From: Lutjanus erythropterus
Lineage: Eukaryota; Chordata; Actinopteri; Lutjaniformes; Lutjanidae
Direction of reading: 5' to 3'
Length of the DNA: 64,000 nucleotides
Assembly: GCA_020091685.1 (NCBI GenBank)
Contig: CM034591.1
Span: 13,918,043 to 13,982,042, forward strand
Program-made: the position numbers and the translations under genes
Shown here: positions 1 through 13,582 of the stretch, in pieces
Position numbering within the stretch: the first letter of the stretch is position 1
How the letters are laid out: the number at the start of each line of letters is the position of its first letter
Notes under the pieces: model-generated
Databases searched by the model: none
Told to the model about the DNA's origin: nothing
The model's input: the letters and a program-made list of their open reading frames with translations, nothing else

Positions 1-1912
1 GGTACTGTATTGGCCCAAATATAAGATAACATTCTATTGGAAAATTACATCAATAAAAGTGGTTTTGTTTCACATTTAAGTAATAGAAGTTTAAAAGTTA
101 CCTCTAAAACAAAATTATCCTTCTGACCAGCTTCAGTTACCCCGTATCTTGACTGCAAGCATGTTAGACAGTTTTTACTTGCATGTCTCATGCAGCAGAA
201 ATGCTCTCATTTTATTCTGTGCTCCTGTCTCCACTGGCTAAGTGCAGGATTATGTCTCAGCTCTGCCCCACTGGCAAAACAGTGATCAAAACCGTTTATT
301 TATGCCTTAAAAGTGTATTTTTTCAACAATGCACGCATAATCGTAAGGTTGATGTCCAATAAATAGGCACTGAATAAATATCTATATTTGCTGGGCGGGT
401 TTTAATTCCAGACTCTCCCTTCATTTTACCCAGCAGCTTGGAAGCAAAACATAGAACATTTACTACATTTGTACTACAGAACATTTCCTGCCAGTAGACA
501 AATTAACTGCTAAACTCTTATCTCTCTGCTCTGATTGACAACATCCATCTGCTCCAAGTGCCAACCACATGCACTCAATATGTGCACACACACACAGCTG
601 TGCTCATGCCACAATCATATGCATAGTGTCAATGGAAAAGTAGATCAAAAATAGTCGCACACATCAAAGGAAAACTGCACAGAAACTTTGGCTGCTCATT
701 TGCTCATTTGTAGAGACAGACACTTCAGTGTGGCGTGAATGCAGTTGTCACGTGAGCGTGATGTTTGCAGTCTAGACATAGAGTTACTATCACTAAACTA
801 CAGTGCCAGGATTGACAGATGAAGAGACAAAAAAAAATTGGCTCAAAATTCACCATAATGACCACATGATGACCATAATGATGTTGATTGATGAGACAAG
901 TAAAAGTCATCAAACATCTGTCATGCAGCCAAGAAATGTAGCATCAGAATGTCATGTTAGAGGACAGCAGAAGCCTAAAAAAAAGCAGTCAGGGGAAATC
1001 TTTTTGCATCTAGGAACAAGTGTAACGTGATGTGTAATTAATTACTGAAACCAAAACAAGACTGTAATTTTATTTATTTTATTTTAAATGTTTTGTGAAA
1101 GACATATTTGGGCCAATTCAGTATGCATTTTAATTTCACCACATTTTTGCACTGCATGTCTGCAGTAGATTATCCATAAGAACGGAAAACAGACTTTACA
1201 CATTATTCACATCGTGTTTTGCAATGCAAGACACTTTTGAGGTCTTTATCAGAGACCTTTAAACTTTGATCATTTGCTTAAATGAATGACTGTCAGACAT
1301 AAATTTACATGCCAGTCTGTGAGGCAGGCTTTACCCATCTTTCTGCATCCATGACTTTGTTGTTATACACAGAAAAGTGCTCACTGAGCAGTTATCTCTC
1401 TGTTGTTGATATTTTTGTTATTGTCATTATCGTTGCTTTGACTCCTCAGATATCTTTAACCAAAGTACAGAACAGTTCACTGCCTTCTGTGATATCTGGA
1501 AGTCCTCATTATTATGTAATGACTGTCATGACAGACTGCGACTGTGGCTGCCAGGCCAAAATTAGACAAATGTCCCTTGAATTATGATCCCAGATGCTTA
1601 GTTTCTTGATTATTACATTAATTTCAGTCTTTGCTAACTAGAGTAACCAGATGACTTGATCTTAAACTGTAGCAGTCAGATTCATAGTTCATATCTCTAT
1701 TCATCCTGATACATGACTGTAGCTTCATGCTAATGAGGTGGACTGCATTCAGAGTTATTTACATTTTATCACCAAGTGTACATCAAAGATCCTTGTCAAC
1801 CTTTTACATTTTGTTTTCATTCCATGTTTTTATTTTTCTGTTTGTGCATGTGTTTGTGTCGTGCCGTGTTGGTGTGTTCTGTGTCTATATTGCCTCTGTG
1901 TGTGTTGTGTAG

Positions 1913-3751
1913 TCTGTAGAGAACCATATGGACCGTTTAAGCCCAAACTGCATAGCAGGAGCTAGCAGTCCCTATAAGGTAGTATCATTTACTGTACCAG
2001 CCCAGGCCCTGGCTCTGTCTGTCCGTCCGCCTGTCTGTCTGGGAGAGTCACTGCAAAGCCAAGCTTGAAGGAGCAAATGCATTTAATTTTAAAATAATTA
2101 ATGTGCAACAGTTGCACAGGGTTTAGGTTTTTAGGTTCTGCTTAAAGGGATAGTTATTTGACATAGGTTTCTATGACATACTGTATTACCTACAGCAGAT
2201 GCTGGTCAGCACGCCCCCAGTTAGGAGAAGCAGAGAAGGCCACCATCATCAAAGCTAAGCAGTGTACTACTGTGGACAGGGCCAGCAACAAAATATAATT
2301 TAGCCACTTAAAAAAGATCCATCTTAAAAAAATCTATATTGTTTAAAGGTATGCTTTATTTAGATTATTTTCATCACTTAACTTGCTGTCAGACAGCCTT
2401 TTCTGCTGGGTTGAAGCCAAATATTGTTGTCTCCAAACCCACCAAACTCCACAGGTGAAATCTGTCATTTCACCTGCAGAACACAGGTGTTGCTGTTCTA
2501 CTTCTGCCTTGATCTGAAAGTTAGTTTCTGTTATTGTGTGATTGTGTTTTTAAGGGTTAGTTCAGATTCACCAAAGTCGCACAACAGCACACATATCCCA
2601 ACAGATTGAAGCAGAGGTAGACCAGCAACTTGTGTTTTCTGCAACATAGATTTTCTGATTTCATGTATGGAGTTTGGTTAATATGGAGAGGTAATGTTGG
2701 GCTTCTGTAACAGCAGTTTCTCATCAGAAAAGGCTGTCTGACAGCAAAGTAAAGTGGTGAAAATATTCTACATTTGGCGCAATTATTGTGTTTTTTAGGT
2801 GCGCCTTTGTTAAGTGACTAAAAGACCTTTTGCTGTTGACCCTGTCCACAGCAGTACATTACTTGGCTTCTGAGCTGATGCTCCTCTCTGCTTCTCCAAA
2901 CTGGGGTTTGACAACCGCCATCTACTGTAGCTAATAATCTGTGTGTTGATAAACCTACCCAAAATAACAAACTATCCCTTTAACAGTACCACTAAATTGG
3001 GTGAAATGTTCGATGTCTCCGCCCCAGCTTTGCCTGGTAGTGACTGCTCTGGCAATTTTTTTTCTGGCATAAAATCTACTGAAGGCTCTAAAGCTTAGAT
3101 CTAACGTCTAATCTTTCCCTCTCACTGGGACACCTGTGACATCCACTCACATAACCTCACATCTGATCCCCACCAATAACACGTCTCCCTGTGTTTCTCA
3201 CTCCTTTCTCCTCTCTAGCTGGACTGATTCTGCTGGAGCCAAAAAGCAAAATAAACCTCCCTTTAAGAGAGTTGGCACATAATAGTAGACCTACTAACAT
3301 GCATGCTCACTGTCAGGGCTGCGTAAGGCTTGCTAATCGTGCAGGGTGTTGTCACCGGGGAATCCCAAATCAACAGTCAAAATTGTCAGTATTTCATTGT
3401 GTGCCGCTACATGTGACATTCTCCTATGATTACTCCTGTCCACCTGTGAATGTGGCTGTACTTTGCGCTACCTTCACATGATATGGGAATATTTGTTGGA
3501 GCAGCTTGATGGCCCAAAGCAACGAAATTAACTCAACATAAACATTTTTTTCTGAAAAATAGACACAAAAAAAAATTCACTCATTGGCCCTGGAGTCCTC
3601 TTACTGTAGCTTTAATGTACACTGAACCATGATGTTTTGTGTTTTCTTGGCTTTTTCAGGTGGAGGCAGATCTGGGCTACCCAGGAGGCAAAGCTAAAAT
3701 CATTCATAAGGAGTCTGACATCATCATGGCATTCGCTATCAATAAAGTAAG

Positions 3752-3791
<40 letters not shown>

Positions 3792-6700
3792 CACTTTACT
3801 TTGCAAGTCCATAATTTCATCATTATCTCCTGGGATGTTTCCTGGAAAGAATTTGGTACTAAGCAAAGGGTAATTACGTAACCCTTTCCAGGAACCTTTC
3901 TCTGAATTTACAAATGCATATCAGTTCCTTTCTAGGAAATTAAGGCAAACTGTTGGTAAGTCCACCTTTATTGTTGTCTTTTCTTCCCTCTCCTCCCTGC
4001 CTCCCTCCCTTTCCAGGCTAATTCCAACGAAATAGTTTTGGCCTCCACTCATGATGTCCAGGAGGTGGACGTGTCCAGTCTGGTGGCTGTCCAGCCCTAC
4101 ACCTGGATAGGGGAGGACTTTGATAAGGAGTCCCGCAGGTGAGATTCAGGGCAGATCATCAGTGGTGTTTCATTCCTCACAGTCAGTTTTTATTTCTGCG
4201 TCATTCCAAACATTTGGCCCAGCCCACATTGGATTACTGTACAATGAGGAAATGTCCCAAGCGTATCAAGGTAGAGCCGGGCATATTTCAGTCTATCATT
4301 ATCGGCAGAAATTAAGCCGATCAAAATCCGATCCCTTATCCACTGTACTCCACCTCAGCCTGCTGGTGTTGCAGCATCGCTCTGCTTAATGACACCTGGG
4401 CTCTACAGTAGACTTTCACTCCATATGACAATGAAAATGAAAGTGTGAAACTAAAATAGTTTGATCGAACCAGCGATTGACTGTTCTGACATCTGGGTTT
4501 CTTAAAATACACACATTCGCTAACAGAGCTGTTATCTCCTCTCTTGTTAGCTAAAAGTAGTGTACAAAACATTTAGCTAACAGCTTCTCAATTTCAGCCA
4601 TTACCAATGGTCATGTTTCTTTTTTTTTTTTAATTTGTACATATTTGATTAATATTAGTATTGGATCAGACTTGTATTGCCAAAACACACTTGACTGGGG
4701 CATCCCTAGTCATTATATACGTATATCCCTTATAAACCTCTACATCGTGAGTTGGACTTGACGCCTGTGAGCCGAATCTGGCACCTTTATGTGGCCCACA
4801 AGAACTTCCACATAATATAATTTATGCGATACAATTATGTCAGCGTGTCCCAGAATGCACGCACTGAAGGCGACTAGCCACTAAATATCAGTATACACCA
4901 GACAGGGTCTCAGTATCATATATCTGTTTCCCAGCAGTGGGACTCAAGGCGAGTGGTTGTAGCTTATAACAATAATAGCAGCCAAGCAAAATGAAAAGAA
5001 AAGTTGATGCAGAGGGAAGAAAATTTAATGAGAGATAGAAGCAAATACTCATTTGTCTTTAATGGAGACACACCGGTATGTCTTCTTTGTCTTAAACTAC
5101 TTTGCAGATTTCATGTTTCTAAATAATTTGTATAATAGCTACACTTGAATCTCCATTGCCATTTTTCCTAAATTTTGTTTTCAGAGCTAGTTATTAATTA
5201 TTAAGTTATTACTATAATCGAGAATAGTTCAATGCAGAAGGAACTGCATAATATGAAAACAAGTAGATAGATTATATAGGCTTACATTTATAACCAGCAC
5301 TTTGAGGGCAACCATAATGTTGATGAAATCAAGTCTGACACCCCTGCTCTACATAATTTCAGGTATTGTATGTTTATGCAAAAGAATTCAAATGAACTGT
5401 GCGCCGAAAATAAAGTTTGTCCTGATAAAGGGCTTGTTTTCCTCGTCCTCCAAGGCTTTGCTGTAGGCAGAGTGCCACAGTACAGGATACGCCTCAGGCA
5501 TGCTGTAGGCAATAATGTTAGTTATAAAGTGTTTTTGTATCCAATTGCAGGCTGTCAGGACACGTTACACACCTACAAACTAAAAATGAGATTGCCACAG
5601 CAGTGCATTGTGTGCAGGAGGCTGTTCAATCCTTTGTGTTTTTGTTTCAGTCAGCTCCATCACACTGTCAAGATTATCTCCAAAATTAGACAAAAATCTT
5701 AGGGACTATTGTACCATATGCTTAGTTTCTTTATTATTACAACAATCCAACTTTAGTCTTTGCAAACTGGAGCATCCGGTCAGATATAAAGTTCATATCT
5801 CTGTTTATCCTGCTACAAGACTGTAGCTGCTGGCTTTCCATCATACTTTAATTCCTTGGCTGATATCATCATAATTGTATTAAAATTGTCTTTAAAAAGT
5901 CTTAAATTTAACTTTGTGAACCCTGCAGAAACTCTGTCAGCGACTGGCTGACTGTATCTTCTGTGTGTGAATAGCTGACTCATTCTTTGTGCGTCCTCCA
6001 TGTGTGAAACGTCTCTACAGAACACTCTGTGACGGGTCGCGGTTGCGTTTTGTTTTGCAGCTCTGACGACATCGACCATCGCTCTTCTCACACCAACATC
6101 GCCCAGGCCAGCTCCGTCCCCTTTGCGCCACCACAGATGCCGGTCTCCGCGTCCATGCCGTGGCTCGGCAGCGGGCAGACCAGCATGGGAGCCAGTGTGG
6201 TACGAGTCTCTGCACTGTCAACACAGATATACACAAACACAGCCAGACCAGGCAGTGATGGGTATGCAGTTCTCAGTAATGGCCAGCAGGGGGACACTAA
6301 GCTCGGTTTTGGAGCCTATAGACAGCAGAGAATAAGTGTTGTCACTCCGCAGTCTTGTTTCATAACAGCCTGTGCTCCACAATAGAGGCTTTAGCCAAGT
6401 TAAAAAGAGATTTGACAACTTAGCTTTAATTCTGCAGTCTGTGGGCTGTGCACAGTTTCAGGAGAAGTTTGTATTTGTAATTCTTATCGCTGTCGAGCCA
6501 AACTGAGCCGTGCCGACTAAACAACTGCCTGCTGAGTCTATGGAGGCAGATACACAGAGGGGGTGTGTTTGCACGGCAGAGATGGACGCACATAAACACA
6601 GATAGCAGCAGCTCTCACAGCCGGCGAGCCAAGGTACAGATTTGCGTCACACTTAACACTCAGTCAGGGTTCTCCATGTCCCAGCCGTGTTGATAAATGT

Positions 6701-7724
6701 TGAGTGTGATACACGAAGTGAGACAAGACTGAGGGCGTCCTACAGGTTCAGAGGATTACAAGAGGGGCTTTTTTAAAAGTCTGCAGTGGGTGTAGTCAGT
6801 TAAGATCCAGACATTTAACACCTGGAGCAACGGACAGTAGACCCTTATCTTCTGATGTGCAGCAAATCATATGGCACCAACAGTGGACACAGCAAACAGG
6901 AAATTAAAGTTCACAAAAGAGGAAGGCTTAAATTCACCTCCTACATCTTTATTCTTTTTTCAAAGACATTTTTAGTTTTATGTTTTGTCTCTTGAGTCAA
7001 CAAGTTGAAGCGAGGAACTTTGTCCAGCTGTTGCTGTACAGTTAAAGCCTTAACATCATCTGCAACTTTTGAGGACATCAGATATTTTTACAAAAAGTTA
7101 CTCTGTGGCCACCACATATTCCATGTAGGTGGCCCCCTGTAGCCACCAAGTTTTAGCCACAAACTGCGAGTCTTCACCAACACAATGTTACACACAACAT
7201 CACGATTCCTTTGTGCCTTTTAGTTCAACATTTTATGAAAGCAATAAACATTATTCATTGGCGACCAGCTACCAGTGTTGTTTTTGTTGGGACCAGGGAG
7301 CGCAGTGATGAAGACAGAACAGAACAGCTTTTTTTTTTCTTTTTAATTAAAGGGACAGTTCACTCCAAAATCAAACATACATATATTTCCAGCTTGACAC
7401 ATCTATACTGTTTTGCTGTGAGTTGTAGTGTTTTGGAGATACCAGCTATAAAGATGTCTGCCTTTTGTGTTGAGCAAGTATGATAATAATAAGTCATTTT
7501 TATTGATGTTTTTCAGATTATGAAGAGGAATCTAAATAACGTGAAGAGAATGACATCTCATCCCATCTATCAGTATTGTAAGTGTCCACACTGAGGCCAG
7601 TGTGCATTGAAACTTACTTCATCTTTTGGTGAATTTCTCCTAATCTTCTTTCCCCTGTTATCTATCTATCTATCTCTCTTCTCATCTGTCTGCCACCATC
7701 TCCCTCCCTGTCTTTGTCCCTATT

Positions 7725-7784
<60 letters not shown>

Positions 7785-7916
7785 AGACATGACGGGGGCT
7801 CAGGACGGCAGTGTGAGAATGTTTGAATGGAACAGACCTCAGCAGCTCATTTGCTTCAGACAAGCAGGCAACGCCAGAGTCACCCGGCTCTACTTCAACT
7901 CCCAGGGCAATAAGGT

Positions 7917-7948
<32 letters not shown>

Positions 7949-10209
7949 ACACATACATACACACACACACACACACACACTGCAGCACCTGTGTTTTGTC
8001 TTCGTGGTGTGATTGTTCTGATTGTGTACTCTTCTTGCAGTGTGGAGTTGCTGATGGAGAGGGCTTCCTCAGTCTCTGGCAGGTCAACCAAACATCCTCC
8101 AACCCCAAACCTTACCTGGTGAGATCACCGCCACCTTCCTCAACTCCTTCATCACCATCCCCGTACACACAGACACCGTTTCAGACAAAAAACAAAAATA
8201 TGTGTCATTAAAATGAACATGTTTTTCTTGTTCTGTTCCCATGGACAGAGCTGGCAGTGCCACACTAAGACCTGCGGTGATTTTGCCTTTATCACTTCCT
8301 CCAGCCTCATCGCCACAGCTGGACAGTCCAATGATAACAGGTCAGCTTCTGCACTGAGGAACACCTCTATTAAACCAACACTAATCTGTCTCTTTATGTA
8401 TCAGCTGACTGATTTTATCCTTGGTTTACTCTTCTCACAGAAATGTTTGCCTGTGGGATACTCTGATTTCACCTAGCAATACTATGGTCCATGGTAAGAA
8501 ATGAATAAAACAAGCTTATTTTAATGATTTTCCGCTGTATATCAAGATGTTTTCTGATCTGACACATTTCCTCCCACCCACCCCCTGCAGCTTTCCCCTG
8601 CCATGAGAACGGGGCCACTGTGCTGCAGTATGCTCCTAAACAGCAGCTGCTGATCACTGGAGGCAGAAAGGGCTTTGTGTGCGTGTTTGACATCCGCCAG
8701 CGGCAGCTGCTCCACACTTTCCAGGCCCATGACTCAGCCATCAAGGCCCTCGCACTGGATGCCTTTGAGGACTTCTTCGTCACCGGCTCTGCAGAGGGCA
8801 ACATGAAGGTGACGCATGCTCCGTCACTTACGCACTGACCTGACAAAACACATCAACTTTTACAGTCACGCTTCTAATGTTCACTGAGGATTAATGTCTT
8901 ATTATGTGTATTAGATAATAATACATTCATATATATTATAGACCAATCCTGAGTGGGCAGACAAGACAAATGCCCAATCCTGATTTATTGCTTATTATGC
9001 TATGAGACAAATATTGTAAATACAATTGACTGGGTAAAGTTGGACCTCCTGTCTCCTGCATAAGCAGCATAATACCGTATACAGCTGACTCATCTGATGT
9101 GTGCAGAGGTAAATGAGGTCATTTTGTAGCAGTCTGGTGTTGTTTGCAGGTGATTTAATTAAAGTAAACCACAGTGGACTGTTGTGTCTAAATCAAAGGC
9201 TGCAGAATTATAAACATCTGTCGTGCTGCTTTCAGATGGCTGCAGAGATTTAATGATCTGCAGGAGAAGGTTTTCATATCTGAGTAAAGCAGCTGTGCAC
9301 TACAGATACTGTATGAATCACTCATATTAATATATATTAATATTCAGAGAGCAAATTACATCAGATTATCCATACTGTCTTTCTCTTGTCGTTATCTTGC
9401 TGGTACGAGCACTGTTAGAGTGTCTAGGAGATGTGCGAGGACAGAAACAGTGACACTGACGCGTCGTGCAAATTTAAAAATGAATGGGTGTCTTAAAGAT
9501 GATGATAAGGATCGATGTTTTCACTTTCCAACGATGACAGTAAATTAGCTTAGTTACATTTTAAACATTATTCCATTTCTGCACATTTGCTGCAACTCTG
9601 TGAAAGTGTTTAATTTGTTCTTGTTCATAAAATCATATTCTGGAACTAATCTCAGCGCAACATCTAAGGCAGTCTTCGCCTCCCTCAGCCTCTGTAGTGC
9701 CACATGTGAGTTCTGCTCGTGATCGCCTGCTGGTCCTGGCGATAAATTTGTCAGCTTGATTGTCAGTTGTTATGAATGCTGTTTGATAAAGAACAGAAAC
9801 TGACTTGTTTTGTACAAAAGAATTTTTACACCACTTTAACAAAGTGTCACAGCACTCAGATTGAATTCAATACTTGACAGTCGCAGCAGCACGCTCTGCA
9901 TAATGAAGAGAATAAAGAACATTTGGCTTTTGTGAGAAAGAAAGAAAAGAAACTAAACGCCGGCTCCATCCCCTCTCCCTCTGCTCTCTCTGCCTCCAGG
10001 TGTGGAAGTTAGCCGGCCACGGCCTCATGCACTCTTTCAGCACCGAGCACGCCAAGCAGTCCATCTTCCGCAACATTGGCGCCGGCGTCATGCAGGTGGA
10101 GACGCGGCCCGGTAACCGCATCTTCACCTGCGGAGCCGACGGCACTCTGAAGATGAGGGTCCTCCCCGACCGCTACAACATCCCCAGCAGCTTGGTCGAC
10201 GTTCTGTAA
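1913..10209 (+). CDS. dmxl2: DmX-like protein 2 (rabconnectin-3 alpha), C-terminal 417 residues, 11 exons; 5' part outside window
   Basis: Exons 1913-1978, 3660-3746, 4017-4138, 6061-6199, 7517-7577, 7787-7914, 8041-8118, 8249-8340, 8441-8493, 8591-8808 and 10000-10209 join in frame (1254 nt, 417 aa plus TAA). All have AG acceptors and GT donors. The product is the C-terminal WD40 propeller of DmX-like proteins: it reads VEADLGYPGGK, then HPIYQY|YMTGAQDGSVRMFEW, LWDTLISPSN, GGRKGFVCVFDIRQRQ, and ends NIPSSLVDVL, very close to what I recall of vertebrate DMXL2. DMXL2 is a very large (about 3000 aa) WD protein of synaptic vesicles and endosomes. With WDR7 it promotes V-ATPase assembly and acidification, and it scaffolds Rab3 regulators. 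DMXL1 is the alternative, but the gldn/aromatase neighbourhood favours DMXL2. Neighbouring gldn is convergent, stop codons 2.9 kb apart. No exon was recognised upstream of 1913. Confidence 0.95.
2142..2983. mobile_element. Palindromic MITE, family A copy 1, in a dmxl2 intron
   Basis: Ends are 'taaagggatagtt' and 'aactatcccttta'. It shares with copies 2 and 3 the internal words 'attacctacag', 'gctgtcagacagcctttt' and, mirrored, 'aaaggctgtctgacagcaaa'. Confidence 0.85.
3753..3789. repeat. TG microsatellite just inside a dmxl2 donor
   Basis: A 37-nt TG run begins six bases after the donor GT of exon 3660-3746. Confidence 0.95.
7346..7470. repeat. Truncated 'aaagggacagttcactccaa' interspersed repeat
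   Basis: It begins 'taaagggacagttcactcc' and continues 'ctgtgagttgtagtgttttggagat' and 'aaagatgtctgcc', an order I recall from a common fish MITE. A further start-like fragment lies at 29231. Confidence 0.5.
7787..7914 (+). CDS. dmxl2: dmxl2 WD-repeat exon flanked by complementary TG and CA tracts
   Basis: This 128-nt exon starts with two bases completing a Tyr codon, then MTGAQDGSVRMFEW, and ends FNSQGNK at phase 0. Its acceptor CAG follows directly on a 55-nt TG tract (7729-7783) with no pyrimidine run. Its donor gtacac runs straight into an interrupted AC tract (7917-7980). Because 128 is not a multiple of 3, skipping it would shift the frame. Confidence 0.95.
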
Positions 10210-11935
10210 CGCCTACTTCCACTTCTGAGGGTCCAAAGAGGAACGAGACGGAAAGAAAAAAAACACACAAAAAGCTTATGTAACACTCGCTAGGCATTTA
10301 TAGTGTAACAGATGGGAAAGAGTTGGTCAGAAGATCATCGAGCTTTTGGCCTCTTTCAGAGCGTGCAGTGTTCACGGGTTTACACTCCATGTAAATCATA
10401 TCCAGAATGAGAAAACGGAGCTGCAAATATTTTTTTTTCCCAAAGGCTGAAAGCAAAGTTACAAAGCAAAAGGTATCATACTTGATTTTAAAGCTAGATT
10501 TATTGTAATTTTATTGAAGAATCTCTACTCTTAGAGTGTGTCCATAGGGAAGCTATGCATGTCCTGTTCTCGTTACGCGGTGCAATCACAGGTCTATTGA
10601 TAGTGCTCTGTAAAAGTGCTCAAGCAAAAATTTTAAAAGTGTGTAACTGTCGTCATTTTGTGCCCACAGCTGAAATCTCTTAGCATCTACTGTAACCAGC
10701 ACTGTGGTTTGTTATTAAGTCAGTGGTTTCCAGTGTGAATCGAGTTGTTGGAATCTGCATTTTGTTTCAATGGTTTTTGCCCCTCCCCCTCTCCTTCTGC
10801 CTTTTTGCCCGGCTTTTCTCAGCCCTTATGGAAGAGTTGATGGTGCATTGCTCCTATAGTGACAACCCCCACCCCCCCGCTACCCTTCATTTCACTGGCT
10901 GCCCGTCACTCACTCCGGCTACTCCTGGTCTGGGCTCGACCTGGCCCGGTTTCGGTCCTCGAGTGCGTGTCCACTCTGCTGTGTCTGCCATCCGTGCGCC
11001 TGCCCGCCCACCTGCCCTCAAATGCCTGTTTGTGCGGCAGACTCACTGCTAGAACATTCCTGTTTGGAAGATGATGTGTTTTATTCCTGTGACTGTGATT
11101 TCAATGTTTCCATCTGTCTGGTCCGAAACCTGAACGCCCACTTCACCCACCCACCCAGAGCAGAAACACAAAGGTTCACTTCTGGTTTTGCACAAAATAT
11201 TCTTTTTTTTTTATTATTTTAAATTTGATTATTTAATTTATTTATATGTTTGTGTTTGTTTGGTTGACCATTCCTTTGTAAAACTATTTAACTTATTGCC
11301 TTTTATTTTAGGAATGTAAGGGGTTTTACTGTATCTGACTGGGAGATGTGCAACACAGTCTACTGTATGTAAGTGTGTGTTACCTCGCTAGTTGTTTTTA
11401 CTGTTTCATCCATAAGGAATAGATATTTGCACTCAAATTCTGGAGACACTAAAAGTTTATTTCAAATAAATAGGTTATTGAAGAAGAAACTGTTATATAC
11501 AAATGAATGTCTGGCTTTATTTGGCCTAGTAGTAAAACATTTGAAATAGTTTTAATATATAAATTATATAAATATATATATATATGAAATACCACAACAG
11601 CTTGTACAAACATGAAAGCATTTCTTTATTTTTTGGTTTGTATCATACCAGCTGGATTAGTTGTAACTTTTGTTAAGTGTATGTATGGTATTTATTAAAG
11701 AGATTTGTGTTTCTCTCCCTCTCTCTGCCCACTATGTGTACTGTATGTATCTTAAGTGTTTTACCGATGGTCCTACTGGTGTCTGGTGTGTATGTGCGTG
11801 TGCATGTAATAATGCAAAAAGAAGCCAATATCATGGGTAGACGCTTACTAGGGCACTTGAGCCTGGAGGAGTGTGAGAGAACAGGTCATGGTCAGAGTTT
11901 TACCTTTGTAAAGTGAATAAATTCTTTTTATTTCA
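10210..11935 (+). other. dmxl2: Probable dmxl2 3' UTR
   Basis: No coding signal follows the TAA. Canonical AATAAA hexamers occur at 11465-11470 and 11916-11921; the second is followed by a T-rich then GT-rich stretch, so it is the better candidate for the distal poly(A) site. An AT-rich block lies at about 11560-11590. The UTR extent is inferred. Confidence 0.55.
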
Positions 11936-13116
11936 TCAGGGTGATTTGGCGCCGTTTGTTCTTTTCTGTCAAGAGGAATGAAGCGAGCGGGGACAGCGCT
12001 GCTTCATTACAAACGCAGGTGGAGTGTTTATGTGTACACAATATCAGGGGAAGATCTATATAAAAATACATAAAAGATCACTGTCATGCAAATACACTAA
12101 ATAATGTAACAATTTACAACACAAACGATCACAAAAGTTATAAGTTAAATTTGTGTAAACTGTTTGATACAAAATGCTAAGTTTTCACACCATTATTAAC
12201 TCCAAAGTCTCACATGTACACAATGCAAATAGGACATAAATACAGTGATAATTTTTGACAATATCACAGTAATTATTGACAAAAAAAATGACTTGTGAAA
12301 CAGTGATTTTTAACAACCTTCGTCTGACAGGACTGTTCTATGGGATGATAAAGTTGAGAGTGTGACATATTTCTCTCTTGAAAACCTAAATATGACCAAC
12401 TGACAATGGCTAAGTCAGCCACTTTTTGCTTTGTGCTCCAGTAACAATAATATCAGGGGAAGCTTGTTGCCGGGTGGAACATTAATCAATATCTCCTTTC
12501 CTGTTTCCTGTATGTTTTTTTTTTTTTTCCCAGGATGGCAAAGTTATGACCCACTCTGTCTGCGATTGGCGTACCCTGATATTCTGACCTTAACCCAGTG
12601 GTTCCCAAAATGAGGCATAGAGCCACTGCAGGGACGGGGCGTGTGGATGACTGGTGCCGTCATGTTATCCTTTATTTCACTAAAATTCAACTTGAATCAT
12701 TTTAATTTAGTTTCTTCCCCAGTTATTGCTAATGATTGATAATAATTGTAGCATGGGGTGCATGGACTTTTTTCAGCTTCTGAAGAAGGGCATGCCCATA
12801 AACTACCCATAACCCACCTACCCCTACCCATAACCCTGCTTTTAATGGTCCTCCAGGAACATCTTTGAACCATCTTCAAAATTTTATTTTCAACATAGAT
12901 GAGCGTAGCACACAGCATATCTAAGTACAGGACACAGGAAAAGAAAGGAGAGGAGTTCCCTCAGGTACCAGGCTTGCTCAACTGTTATTGGTGTAGAGAA
13001 CAAAAAGGGGCGTGGCTTAGGAGCCATGACCAAATGGAGTGAACAGGTGGTAATCAGCAGGCATTGTTTTCTCACTATGTAACAGTCATGCCTGTCACTT
13101 TAAGACAGCATGCGTC
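11936..13116. other. Convergent intergenic stretch between dmxl2 and gldn
   Basis: There is no gene here. On the minus strand an AATAAA (tttatt at 12671-12676) lies about 440 bp past the gldn stop and could be its poly(A) signal. About 12850-12980 resembles the inside of the inverted-repeat element at 14759-15222 (shared words around 'atagatgag..tagcaca' and 'aagtaca'), suggesting an old repeat copy. About 12596-12660 resembles 'ccagtggttcccaaa' interspersed repeats. Confidence 0.45.
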
Positions 13117-13582
13117 TCAGTCGTCTGAGATGAAGTGGACGACGTAGAGCTTGACGTAGCCGTTGTCCCACACGTACAGGTGTCTGTCCTTCGGGCTGTA
13201 GGAGAGCATTGCCAGGACTCCACCCGGAGGCCTCAGGTCAAAGGTCACATTGACCGGCTTTTTCTTCAGCAGGTCAAAAGCGAAGGTGACTCTGGCGTCT
13301 TTGGCGTCGGTGACGTACAGGACGCCGCAGGCGATGAAGGCGTTGCCCGCCTTGGTGCGGGGGTAGGTGGTGTTGATGTAGGACGTGACAGAGAAGGTCT
13401 TCTGGTCCAGCTGGGCCACAGTGATGCTGTCATCCATGCTGGAGGCGAAGATCAGCCACAAGCTGTTCTCGTCTGCAGCCAGTTTGAAGTAGGTCTTGGA
13501 GTTGTGGAGCAGGTAGGCGAGGCTGTGGTGCAGAGCGTTCTCTATGGTCAGAGTGCGAAGCTTCTTGGTTTCAAAGTCAAAT
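13117..13582 (-). CDS. gldn: gldn last coding exon, C-terminal olfactomedin half
   Basis: It encodes [11 protein letters not shown]..., [49 protein letters not shown] and ends in two Asp before TGA. These are the family's beta-propeller landmarks. It joins the previous exon through a split Arg codon (GGC AG|A TTT). Confidence 0.95.

Noticed and set aside
3219-3290. Possible extra dmxl2 exon after 'tctctag'
   Set aside because: The flanking exons already join in phase 0, and the translated segment does not resemble DmX-like proteins.
7714-8211. 165-codon ORF of Cys-Val and Thr-His runs
   Set aside because: Reads through TG/CA microsatellites and introns; only the dmxl2 exons within it are real.
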